A stretch of 64,000 nt of DNA from Thecamonas trahens ATCC 50062 (lineage: Eukaryota > Apusozoa > Apusomonadida > Apusomonadidae): positions 118,150-182,149 of the forward strand of contig NW_013657646.1 in the NCBI RefSeq assembly GCF_000142905.1. Direction: 5' to 3'. Made by a program: the position numbers and the translations under genes. The notes beneath the pieces were generated by a model that was given only the letters and a program-made list of their open reading frames with translations, was not told the origin of the DNA and searched no databases. Position 1 is the first letter of the stretch. Each line of letters starts with the position of its first letter. Positions 39,019 through 48,000 of this stretch are shown piece by piece.

Positions 39019-39798
39019 TTACTTTCTGCCCTTCTTGCCCCTCTTCCCGCCCTTGCCCTTCTTCTTTCCCTTGCCCGAGGCAGCGGCCTCGCTCTCGGCG
39101 ACGGCAAGGTCCTCGGTGCCGGCGATGGTGAGCGAGTACTCTCCAGAGGTGCACTTGTCGAGGGCAGCAACAAGACCATCCAGGTCGCCCGGGAGAAGGC
39201 CGATGGAGACGACGCAGCCGTCGGCAGTGTAGTCTGTATGGCCGACCTGGGCGTGGCCGTGGAGGACGCCGAGCGCCGCGCCCATCTTGGCATGGGAAAG
39301 GGTGACGGTGGCCTCGAGCTCGGCCTTCTTGAGCGGAATGATGGGGCGAAGCTTCTTGATGACGCCGTTGACTTGGTCCTCGGCCGAGGTGTCCATGTCG
39401 AGCCGGACCTTGGCCTCGACGAGCGCGTTCTCGATGCGGACAAGCGGATGCGGCGACATCGACTTGGGGTCAACAAAGTGCTTGTGGATGAAAGCGACCA
39501 CCGCCCGATGGACCTCATCCATCTTGGCCTTGCGGTCGGCAGCGTTGAGCATGACCTCGCCCTCGTCCAGAATCAGCCGCGCCACATCCATCTCGGTCTC
39601 GAGGCCAAACGCATCCTGCAGCTCGGAGAGCGCCACCGTCTCGCCCTTGGACGAGTTCCGGAAGACCTGCTCGACAGCGAGGCACGAGTCGAGCGCCACC
39701 GCTCCGTCACGATACCCATTGATGGTGTTCGGGTGGGTGAGCACTTCGTACGTCGCCTTACCCTTCTTGATCCGCACTGCTTGGAAGTTGGCTGCCAT
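39019..39798 (-). CDS. SBDS: Ribosome maturation protein SBDS/Sdo1
   Basis: The protein has 259 residues from the ATG at 39798 (MAANFQAVRIKKGKATYEV), close to the family length of 250. All three SBDS domains are visible: the N-terminal FYSH domain (about 1-97, TYEVLTHPNTINGYRDG), the helical middle domain (about 105-170, HPLVRIENALVEAKVRLD) and the ferredoxin-like C-terminal domain (about 170-240). With the GTPase EFL1, SBDS releases eIF6 from pre-60S subunits in the cytoplasm. It ends in a Lys/Gly-rich extension (GKKKGKGGKRGKKGRK) not typical of human SBDS, perhaps aiding rRNA binding. Only 180 bp separate its start from the divergent neighbour. Confidence 0.93.
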   Translation of the reverse strand: MAANFQAVRIKKGKATYEVLTHPNTINGYRDGAVALDSCLAVEQVFRNSSKGETVALSELQDAFGLETEMDVARLILDEGEVMLNAADRKAKMDEVHRAVVAFIHKHFVDPKSMSPHPLVRIENALVEAKVRLDMDTSAEDQVNGVIKKLRPIIPLKKAELEATVTLSHAKMGAALGVLHGHAQVGHTDYTADGCVVSIGLLPGDLDGLVAALDKCTSGEYSLTIAGTEDLAVAESEAAASGKGKKKGKGGKRGKKGRK

Positions 39799-39978
39799 AC
39801 TGGGTGTGAGTCGAGTATTGCCACCGGACGTGTCTGAGGCGACCGGCTGGCGTCGTGTGGCCACGAATGTCTCCTCAAAAGGCCATTCATCGTTTGGTGT
39901 CGCGTTGCAAGGCAACCGACTGACTGCCCTCGTGACTGGCGGCTGGCGGCTGGCACTTGACGACCTTTTTCAGGCGAC

Positions 39979-40545
39979 ATGTTCCACTTTGACGACCCGC
40001 ACGACGACGATCCGCAGCCGATGGAGCTATCGGCGTTGGCCGCAGCCATGCCGCCACCAGTGGCCGGCCTGCCGCCGCCGCCGTCGTCGTCGCCGGCGGC
40101 TGTGAGCGCTGCGAGGGCTGGAGGGCGGAAGGCCGGGAGCGGGAACGAGTGCGGCGGTGATCGCGATCGCGATCGTGATCGCGATCGCGGTCGCGATCGC
40201 GCTGGCGATGCCAAAGACCACGCGGCTGTCGAGGCGGGGCAGACCAAGCTCGAGGACGGCGACTCGGATGCACCACCAGAGATGCGCGATGTGCTTGCGC
40301 ACCAGGCATTTCTGGACCAGGCCCACGGTTTGTCGACGGCGATCGCGTCGTCGATGGCAAAGGCCACCCACCTCGTGTACGAGCTGGAGGCGCTCAACAC
40401 CGACATGATGTTTGAGCTTTACGATCCGATCCGGGCACACTCGCTGGCGCGCTCCAGGGCGACCACACTGGCAGCCATTGCCGCCGTCGATGCTGGTGAC
40501 GATCGCCGGGGCCGGAGCCTCGGTTCGCGCGCCCGCAGCGGATGA
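39979..40545 (+). CDS. Unrecognised low-complexity protein, 188 residues
   Basis: The frame opens with ATG at 39979, divergent from SBDS. The acidic, Pro-rich N-terminus (MFHFDDPHDDDPQP) is followed by an Arg-Asp dipeptide run (about residues 60-75) encoded by a GATCGC hexamer repeat. A helical segment at about 97-150 (LAHQAFLDQAHGLSTAIASS, HLVYELEALNTDMMFEL) is the only ordered-looking part. No family is recognised. The length, position and start next to a short divergent promoter favour a real gene, but coding is not proven. Confidence 0.5.
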   Translation: MFHFDDPHDDDPQPMELSALAAAMPPPVAGLPPPPSSSPAAVSAARAGGRKAGSGNECGGDRDRDRDRDRGRDRAGDAKDHAAVEAGQTKLEDGDSDAPPEMRDVLAHQAFLDQAHGLSTAIASSMAKATHLVYELEALNTDMMFELYDPIRAHSLARSRATTLAAIAAVDAGDDRRGRSLGSRARSG

Positions 40546-40740
40546 TGCGGTGACGCCGAGAACGATTTTCTTCTTTTCCTTCCGACGGCTTGTTCCCTGC
40601 CTGCGGCAGCACTCGGCTTGGCGCCACTTCGGCACGAGGGTCACCGGTGACCAGCCCGCCCACCACCTCACCCGGCCACCACCTTTGCCACCCGTCGCAA
40701 GCACACCATAGAGACAGAGAGGATTGGTAGAGAGACGGCC

Positions 40741-43188
40741 ATGTCGCACGCCAAGTTCATGAAGCGAAAGGGTAGGTTGGGGGAGGAGGGAGGGAGGGAC
40801 AGGAGGAGGGCGGGAGGAGGGCGACAACGACTCACGTCAGGATGTGTGATGGCGAATGCGATGGCACTCGAGAGTGCAGTCAAGGCTGGGCGGATGGAGC
40901 TGGACCCGCGCGAGATGACGCTGCTGGTGCACTACACGGTAGAGGCGACGGTGCTTGGTGAGGATGGCGAGGAGATCGAGTCGCGGACATCGGACAACAT
41001 CAAGCGGATCAGGCTGACGTCGCTGACGGCCAACTCGAACATCAAGCAGCTTGCGTCGGAGATTGTGGAAAAGTGCAAGCTCATCCATCCGTCCAAGGTG
41101 GGTGAGGTGGAAGAGCTGCTGCTGCAGCTGCAGGAGCGGGCGGCCGACGCCACGTCGTACTACGCGCGGCAGCAGGCGCTGACCAAGATGTCAGACCCGG
41201 CGCTGTCACCACCACGGGCACGGGCGTCGGCATCGAGTGGAGCGTCGATGCGCGAGCTCGAAGGCTACATTGAGCAGCTGTACGAGGCGCCCGAGGCGCA
41301 GGTGGCGGCGACAGCGTCGATCCTGCAGCTGGCACAGGATGAGGAGGGCAACCTTGAGCGGCTGGTCAAGAACGAGACACTGCTGCTGGCGCTCTCGCGA
41401 GTGCTCAAGGAGGCTGCAGCCGGCTCACAGGGCTCGATGGAGCTGACGGCCAACGTAGTTCAGTTCTTCTTTGAGCTCTCCAAGTACTCGCAGTTCCACG
41501 ATGTCATTGCCGACTATCAGGTCGGCCGTGCGGCGCTTCGAGTGATCGAGACGGAGAGCAAGCGGCACGGGGCATGGCTCGCCAAGCTGCGGGCCAAGGA
41601 GGAGGCAGCCGGAGCGCCCGACGCGTCAGAGCGTGTGCGGGCCGGGCTCGACAAGCAGCTTAAGATTGTGCGCGAGAAGGAGGCGCGGCAGGAGCGGCTG
41701 CTCTTTGTTTCACTCCACCTCTTGCTCAACATTGCCGAGTCGACCGAGGTCGAGAAAAAGCTCCGCAAGAAAGCGATCTGCAAGTTTCTTGTCGCCATGC
41801 TCGAACGGCGCAACCTCGAGCTGCTCATTCTTGTCTCGACTTTTCTCAAAAAGCTCTCGATCTACCAGGAGAACAAGGACGACATGAAGAAGCTAGGCGT
41901 TGTGGAGAAGCTGGCGCCGCTGATGGCGGCCAAGAACAACGCGCTGCTGGCGTCGATCCTCGACCTGCTCATCAACCTCTCGTTCGACAAGGAACATGCC
42001 CACGCCATGATCAAGTACGGGCTCATGGGCCGGCTGGCCGAGCTTGTGCGCGAGCCGGCGTTCTCGGACCGTGCGCTGCGGGTCCTCTACCACATGTCTG
42101 TTCACGACGAGGCCAAGGCCGCGTTTGGCTACGCCGTTGTCGGCCTCATCCGCACCATCATTGTGGAGGAAGAGGAGCGGTACTTGCCGCTCGAGGTCAT
42201 GGCGCTGGGCGTGAACCTCACGCTCTGCCGTAAGACGGCGATGATGCTGTGCGAGGACGGCGGGCTTGAGCTTTACATTCGGCGGGTGCTGGCGACGGGC
42301 GACCCGGTGCTGATGAAGTTTGTGGCCAACCTGGCGACGCATGACGGCGACTTTAAGATGATGTTCCTTGACTACATCGACGAGATTGTGCAGCTGGCCA
42401 AGGACTCGAGCGGCTCGCCCGAGTTCCAAGTCGAGGCGCTTGCACTCCTCGGGGCGCTGGCCATTCCCAACTTTAACTACGCGCGGCTTCTCGAGGAGTA
42501 TGGCCTGCTCGAGTTTGCCGAGCCGCTGCTGGACGTCTCACGGGTCGACGACGACATTGCACTGCAAGCTGTGGTCTTTATCGGCACCGTGGCGGTCGAT
42601 CCAAACACCGCCGACGCCATTGCAGCGACCGGCATCATTCCCGAGCTCATGCACCTCATGTCGGCGCGGCAGGAGGACGATGCCTTTGTCCTCCACATCA
42701 CGTACGCCTTTTACTTTTTCGCCCTCAACGAGGCGACCCGTCGGGTCTTTATGGACCAGGCCCACTCGGTAGCGTACATGATCGACCTGCTTCAAGATCG
42801 CAACGTGCAGGTCCGCCGCTTGGCGGCAGCCGTTCTCGACATTGTCGTCGAGCACGACCCGAGCTCCGCCGCAGAGATCCAGCGGATGAAGTTCCAGGCC
42901 CACAACGCCGAGTGGCTCGATGCCATGGCCGGCGGCAGCGGAGCCGGTATTGCCACTGCCCATTACGTCGACGAGCCTGACGACCGCGGCCGGATGGGCG
43001 CGCTCCTCGACTCGTCTTCACTCCTCATGGACGAGGCCGGCGAGTACGGGCGCGAGTACAACCACGACGACGGCTACGGCTACGGCCGCGAAGGCTTTGA
43101 TCCGCTAATGGACGAGATGTACGGCAACGACGAGTTCCCGTCCGACTCGTACGACTACCGCGATGACGGAGGTGCCATTTATCTGTAA
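40741..43188 (+). CDS. KIFAP3: Kinesin-associated protein 3 (KAP3), kinesin-2 accessory subunit
   Basis: The armadillo-repeat protein aligns along its length with animal KAP3: an N-terminal block (LVHYTVEATVLG, ECKLIHPSK-like KCKLIHPSKVGEVEELL), many ARM repeats (LLLNIAE, LELLILVSTFLKKLSIYQEN, GLMGRLAEL, MALGVNLTL) and a C-terminal block. The proposed first exon is 40741-40771, the intron 40772-40879 (donor GTAGGT, acceptor GTGCAG), and exon 2 40880-43188, giving about 779 residues. Splicing produces MKRKVKAG, which matches the animal KAP3 N-terminus, whereas the unspliced frame inserts 36 unrelated residues. KAP3 links the kinesin-2 heterodimer to cargo and intraflagellar transport, so the organism should build a cilium. 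Confidence 0.93.
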   Translation: MSHAKFMKRKGRLGEEGGRDRRRAGGGRQRLTSGCVMANAMALESAVKAGRMELDPREMTLLVHYTVEATVLGEDGEEIESRTSDNIKRIRLTSLTANSNIKQLASEIVEKCKLIHPSKVGEVEELLLQLQERAADATSYYARQQALTKMSDPALSPPRARASASSGASMRELEGYIEQLYEAPEAQVAATASILQLAQDEEGNLERLVKNETLLLALSRVLKEAAAGSQGSMELTANVVQFFFELSKYSQFHDVIADYQVGRAALRVIETESKRHGAWLAKLRAKEEAAGAPDASERVRAGLDKQLKIVREKEARQERLLFVSLHLLLNIAESTEVEKKLRKKAICKFLVAMLERRNLELLILVSTFLKKLSIYQENKDDMKKLGVVEKLAPLMAAKNNALLASILDLLINLSFDKEHAHAMIKYGLMGRLAELVREPAFSDRALRVLYHMSVHDEAKAAFGYAVVGLIRTIIVEEEERYLPLEVMALGVNLTLCRKTAMMLCEDGGLELYIRRVLATGDPVLMKFVANLATHDGDFKMMFLDYIDEIVQLAKDSSGSPEFQVEALALLGALAIPNFNYARLLEEYGLLEFAEPLLDVSRVDDDIALQAVVFIGTVAVDPNTADAIAATGIIPELMHLMSARQEDDAFVLHITYAFYFFALNEATRRVFMDQAHSVAYMIDLLQDRNVQVRRLAAAVLDIVVEHDPSSAAEIQRMKFQAHNAEWLDAMAGGSGAGIATAHYVDEPDDRGRMGALLDSSSLLMDEAGEYGREYNHDDGYGYGREGFDPLMDEMYGNDEFPSDSYDYRDDGGAIYL
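40772..40879 (+). other. In-frame 108-nt intron of KAP3
   Basis: The intron is exactly 36 codons with no stop, so retention leaves the frame open. The donor is GTAGGT and the acceptor GTGCAG. Its removal gives the conserved KRKVK junction; the retained reading is Gly/Arg-rich without similarity to KAP3. Confidence 0.75.
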
Positions 43189-43380
43189 CATGCTGGCGAG
43201 AAGAAAGAGCGGAGGAACGAGTGGAGATAGCCGTGGAACTCGGGCGGTCAGAGCGAGCAAACGCCACGTTGCAGTTGGTTGGAGCGGCTGGGTGGCGTCG
43301 CCGGGCCAGCGACCGAGTCGACCAACAGGGCGGGAAAGAAGGAGGGGTTGCTACTTGTCTGCAACACTCTGCAGGGCGAG

Positions 43381-45063
43381 ATGCAGAGCAGAGTTGTGTG
43401 CATGGTGTTGGGCTGGGCGGTGGTGCTGGCGGTGCTGGCGGCGTGTGGAGGGACGGTGGGCGCAGCGTCGGTGGAGGGCGGGGATGGCGGGGCCGGCGCG
43501 GGCGCTGGGGCCGGGGCTGGGGCTGGGGACGGAGATGGCAGCGTGGTGGCGGGAGGCGTGGGAACGTCGTCGCGGGAGGCGCAGTTTAAGCACGCATATG
43601 CGCTCATCCACTACGAGGGGACCAAGCTCGACGCCGAGTACCTGCTCGGGGCTCGTGTGCTGATCGCGTCGCTGCTGGAGGCCAAGCCCGAGGCCGATGT
43701 GGTTGTGCTGGTGTCTGAGAATGTGACACCCGAGACGGTGGCGGTGCTGGAGGCGACGGGTGCGCGGCTCAAGTTTGTGCCCAACATCCCCAATCCGTAC
43801 AAGCACACCAACGCTGGCGAGGGCGAGGGCGCCGGGGTGGGCGATGGGACGGTGCCTGCGGCCGAGGCTGCGTCGTACAAGGCGCACTTTGAGCACTCGC
43901 TCAATAAGCTCCACTTGTGGAACATGGTCGAGTACGAGCGGGTCATCTACATGGACGAGGACTCGATCTGCCTGCGCAACATGGACGAGCTGTTCCAGTG
44001 CGGTCACTTTTGCGCCGCGTTCCAGAACCCGGTCAACTTCCACACGGGCATGCTTGTGGTCAAGCCGGACAAGGCTGTGTTTGACGACATGATTGCTTCG
44101 CTTGGCTCGGGTATGCTCTCCTATGATGGCGGCGACCAGGGCTTTTTTGTCTCCTACTTTGCCGAGCTCATCGCCGCCCCGCTCTTTGACCGCAACGCTG
44201 TGCCCGAGTCGGGCAAGTTCGAGGTGCCCATGATGCGACTGGACATTGTGTACACCATGAACCACATCTACTTTTACGAGAAGATGTCTTTCAAGCTGTA
44301 CCGGTCGTCCAAGTACCCCGAGCTCAAGACGGCGGCCGTGCCGGCGTTTTCCATGACGTATCCGATCGCGCAGCCGTTCAAGCCGTGGAACTGGGTCCCG
44401 TACTGGTACATGGACATCCACTGGGTGTGGCTTTCGTTCCGGGAGACGCTTGACGACAACACGCCGGTGGAGAACATGCTGCGGCTTGCCGCCGGCGTCC
44501 TCATTCCGTGGTTTGGCTATGACTATGCGGTGGCCAAGTACGGCGCGCGGGTGTTTGCTGGCTCGTCGCCGCTGCGGCTGCGGGCCAAGCTGAGTGCGGT
44601 GGCGAGCCGGATTGGGCTGCGTCCGTTGGTCTGGCTCTGCATGCTTGGCGTGGTGATAGTGATGAAGCTCGCGGACGGACTCATTCCGTCGACGACCTAT
44701 CCGATGTGGGCGTGGACCATGTACGTGTGCTTCCACCTTGTTTGGTTCCGGCTGCAGGTGGACTCGCTGGCGCGGGCGGCGTCGGGCAACGCGGCGGCGT
44801 TCAACCCGCGCGGCCTGCTGCCCATTGCCGGCCTTGCCGTCCTGACGCTGTATGTGAGCATGACGGTCCGATTCCCCGAGTTTCTCTCCAAGCTCGGCTT
44901 TACCATGGTCATGGTCATGGTCATCGGCGAGCGTCATGCCGCCGCGCTGCGGGCCCAGCTTGAGCACCTGCCTGGCGGGACTGCTGCGCGCGCCGCTGAC
45001 GAGCGGGCTGCGTTCAAGCCTGCTGCGGAGGACGGCCTGCTCCCTGGCTATCTCTCTGCCTAG
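43381..45063 (+). CDS. GT8 glycosyltransferase, IPUT1/PGSIP6-like, with C-terminal TM helices
   Basis: The protein has 560 residues from the ATG at 43381 (MQSRVVCMVLGWAVVLAVLA, a signal peptide). A Gly/Ala-Asp linker precedes the GT8 domain at about 65-330: AYALIHYEGTK, ERVIYMDEDSICLRNMDELF (metal-binding DxD position), NFHTGMLVVKPD, and DGGDQGFFVSYF. The segment QPFKPWNWVPYWYMDIHWVW resembles the conserved KPWDWW region of plant PGSIP6/IPUT1. Two or three TM helices follow (about 415-520). Plant IPUT1 transfers glucuronic acid to inositol phosphorylceramide in the Golgi; a sphingolipid glycosyltransferase role is inferred here, and the sugar donor is not certain. An in-frame extension upstream to 43279 has no ATG-based support. 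Confidence 0.82.
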   Translation: MQSRVVCMVLGWAVVLAVLAACGGTVGAASVEGGDGGAGAGAGAGAGAGDGDGSVVAGGVGTSSREAQFKHAYALIHYEGTKLDAEYLLGARVLIASLLEAKPEADVVVLVSENVTPETVAVLEATGARLKFVPNIPNPYKHTNAGEGEGAGVGDGTVPAAEAASYKAHFEHSLNKLHLWNMVEYERVIYMDEDSICLRNMDELFQCGHFCAAFQNPVNFHTGMLVVKPDKAVFDDMIASLGSGMLSYDGGDQGFFVSYFAELIAAPLFDRNAVPESGKFEVPMMRLDIVYTMNHIYFYEKMSFKLYRSSKYPELKTAAVPAFSMTYPIAQPFKPWNWVPYWYMDIHWVWLSFRETLDDNTPVENMLRLAAGVLIPWFGYDYAVAKYGARVFAGSSPLRLRAKLSAVASRIGLRPLVWLCMLGVVIVMKLADGLIPSTTYPMWAWTMYVCFHLVWFRLQVDSLARAASGNAAAFNPRGLLPIAGLAVLTLYVSMTVRFPEFLSKLGFTMVMVMVIGERHAAALRAQLEHLPGGTAARAADERAAFKPAAEDGLLPGYLSA

Positions 45064-45095
45064 AGCTGTAGGATAATGAATTTACTGGCCAGAGA

Positions 45096-48000
45096 TCAGG
45101 AGCGAGCAGCGCGGGCGCGGCGACGCGCCATGTACTCGTCGTACAGATCGTCGACGAGGTCGAGGTCGGCGCCAGCAGCCTTGGCCTTGGCAATGTCGTC
45201 CTTGAGAGTGGCAATTGAGGCGTCGAGGTCGGCGTCAGAGATGTGGTTGAAGCGCGAAAAGTCCTCGGGCTCGGACGAGGACGACGGGGACGACGACGAA
45301 GAGGATGAGGAGTCGGAAAATCCCGAGCCCGAGTTCGAGTCCGACTCGGTGGTGTAGGAAAACGGGCGCGGATACTCAAAGTACTCGTTGTTGTCGGCAA
45401 ACGAGATGGAGCGGTTGAGGGCTGATGGCGACGGCGGGTCTTCGGTCGTCGAGTCGAGCTGGATGAGCTCGGCGGCTTTGTGGGGAGGCACCTGTGTCTC
45501 GTGTGCAGGAGTGGCAGCTTTGGCAGCGACCTCGGCCTCGTCGTCGTCGGACGGCCAGAGGCTGTCGAGCTCGGCAACTAGGGCGATGGCGTCGGCGGCG
45601 AGCTCGTCGGTGTTGGACAGTGGGCGAGGGGTGGCAAAGGCGGCGGCGCCGTCAGCTTGGTCAATCTCCTCGAGGTAGTTGGACGGGACAAGGCCGCGGG
45701 CGCCATTGGGCGTGCTCGCGTCCCACCAGTTGCCCTCTGTGACGTGGATGCGAAAGATGGTGCCTTTGGCAAAGTCGAGACGACGAGGGTTGGGATCAGA
45801 AAAGTCGTGAGAAGCGCTGGCGTACGTTGGCGAGTGGGCAACACCGTCGTCGACGGCAGTTCCGTTTTCGCTGGCCTCTGCAGCCGACGATGGCAAGTCG
45901 TTGTTGTCGCTGTTGGTGACGGGTTGGGTAGTCGCCACGGCGGCCTCAGCGACGACGGGCTCGACGACAGCGGGATCAGCCGTGTCCACCGCGAACGTCG
46001 ACGCCGAGTCGTCGTCGCTGGAGGTGGCGGATCCGGTCGCGACCACGGGCACCACAGCCGGCTCGGCAGCTGCTGCCGCCTCGTCCTCAGAATCTGTTGA
46101 CACCGAATCGTCGTCGCTCGAGGAGGCTGGTTCGACGGCGGCCGTAGGCACTACAACAGCTGCAGCTGTCTCGTTCTCAGCAACTGCCGGCGCCGAATCG
46201 TTGTCGCTGGTAGATGCGACTACGACGGGCTCAACGACAGCGGGATCAGCCTCGTCCTCGGAATCTGTCGACGCCGAATCGCTGTCGCTGGAGGTGGCGG
46301 GCTCGATGGTTGCCGCAGGCACTACAACGGCTATAGCTGTCTCGTTCTCCGCAACTGCCGGCGCCGAGTCATCGTCGCTGGAGGTGGCAAGCTCGGCGGT
46401 TACTGCATGCACAGCGGCGTCCCCACGACGGGTTCAACGACAGCGGGGTCAGCCTCGTCCTCCGCAACTGCCGGCGCCGAGTCTTCAACGTCACTGGAGG
46501 TGGCGGGCTCCACGGCCACTGGCACAGCAGCGACCGCCACGACGGGCTCGACAACCGCGACATCGGCCTCATCTTCCGCAACTGTTGACGCTGAATCATC
46601 GTCGCTGGAGGTGGCAAGCTCGGCGGTTACTGCATGAACAGCGGCGTCCGCCACGACGGGTTCAACGACAGCGGATTCAGCCTCGTCCTCCGCAACCGTC
46701 GATGCCGAGTCATCGTCGCTGGCAGATGCGACTACGACGGGTTCAACGACAGCGGGGTCATCCTCGTCCTCCGCAACTGTCGATGCCGAGTTATCGTCGC
46801 TGGAGGTGGCGGACTCCACGGCCACTGGCACAGCAGCGACCGCCACGACGGGCTCGACAACCGCGACATCGGCCTCATCTTCCGCAACTGTTGACGCTGA
46901 ATCATCGTCGCTGGAGGTGGCAAGCTCGGCGGTTACTGCATGAACAGCGGCGTCCGCCACGACGGGTTCAACGACAGCGGATTCAGCCGTGTCCTCCGCA
47001 ACCGTCGATGCCGAGACATTGTCGCTGGCAGATGCGACTACGACGGATTCAACGACAGCGGGGTCAGCCTCGTCCTCCGTAACTGTCGTCGCCGAGTCAT
47101 CGTCGCTGGCAGATGCGACTACGACGGGTTCAACGACAGCGGGGTCAGCCTCATCTTCCGCAACTGTCGACGCCGAATCGTCGTCAACAGCGGCGTCCGC
47201 CACGACGGGTTCAACGACAGCGGATTCAGCCTCGTCCTCCGCAACTGTCGATGCCGAGTCATCATCGCTGGCAGATGCGACTACGACGGGTTCAACAACA
47301 GCGGGGTCAGCCTCGTCCTCCGCAACTGCCGGCGCCGAGGCTTCAACGTCGCTGGAGGGGGCTCCACGGCCACTGGCACAGCAGCGTCCGCAACGACGGG
47401 CTCGACAACCTCCGCAACTGTTGACGCTGAATCATCGTCGCTGGAGGTGGCAAGCTCGACGGTTGCTGCATGCACAGCGGCGTCCGCCGCGACGGGTTCG
47501 ACAACAGCGGGGTCAGCCTCGTCTTCGGCAACCGTCGACACCGAGTCTTCGTCAGAGAACACCATCGCAGAAGATTCAACTCCAGCAGGAGCCTCGAGCT
47601 CCTCATCGGGTGCTGCCACGATCTCTTGGAACATCGCACCCGAGTCGTTGAGCGAGTGCGCCGCATCATCTTCTCCCCCGCTCTCCAGCAGGTCGGCGAC
47701 TGCGTCGTCGACAACTGCAGACTCGGTGTCGCTTTCCGACCCGCGCACTTGCGCGTGGAAAAGCCTGGCGCCGTCAGCAGCGTCGATGATCTGCACAAAG
47801 TTGGACGGCAGGAGGCCGATGTCGCCGAGCACTGTCCGAGCCTCCCACCAGTTACCGCGCGCCTGAAGCACCTCCAGAATCTCGCCCGCCTCAAAGTCCA
47901 GACGCCGCGGGTTGTCATCCTCGAACCGATGCAGCGCTTGCACATATCGGGGCTCCTTGGGTTTGGGCTTGGGCTCGGGCTCAGCCTCAACCTTTGCCTC

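Noticed and set aside
40140-40205. GATCGC repeat as an origin or regulatory element
   Set aside because: It lies in frame in a coding region and encodes an Arg-Asp run; the similar hexamer run in kinesin-8 is likewise coding.
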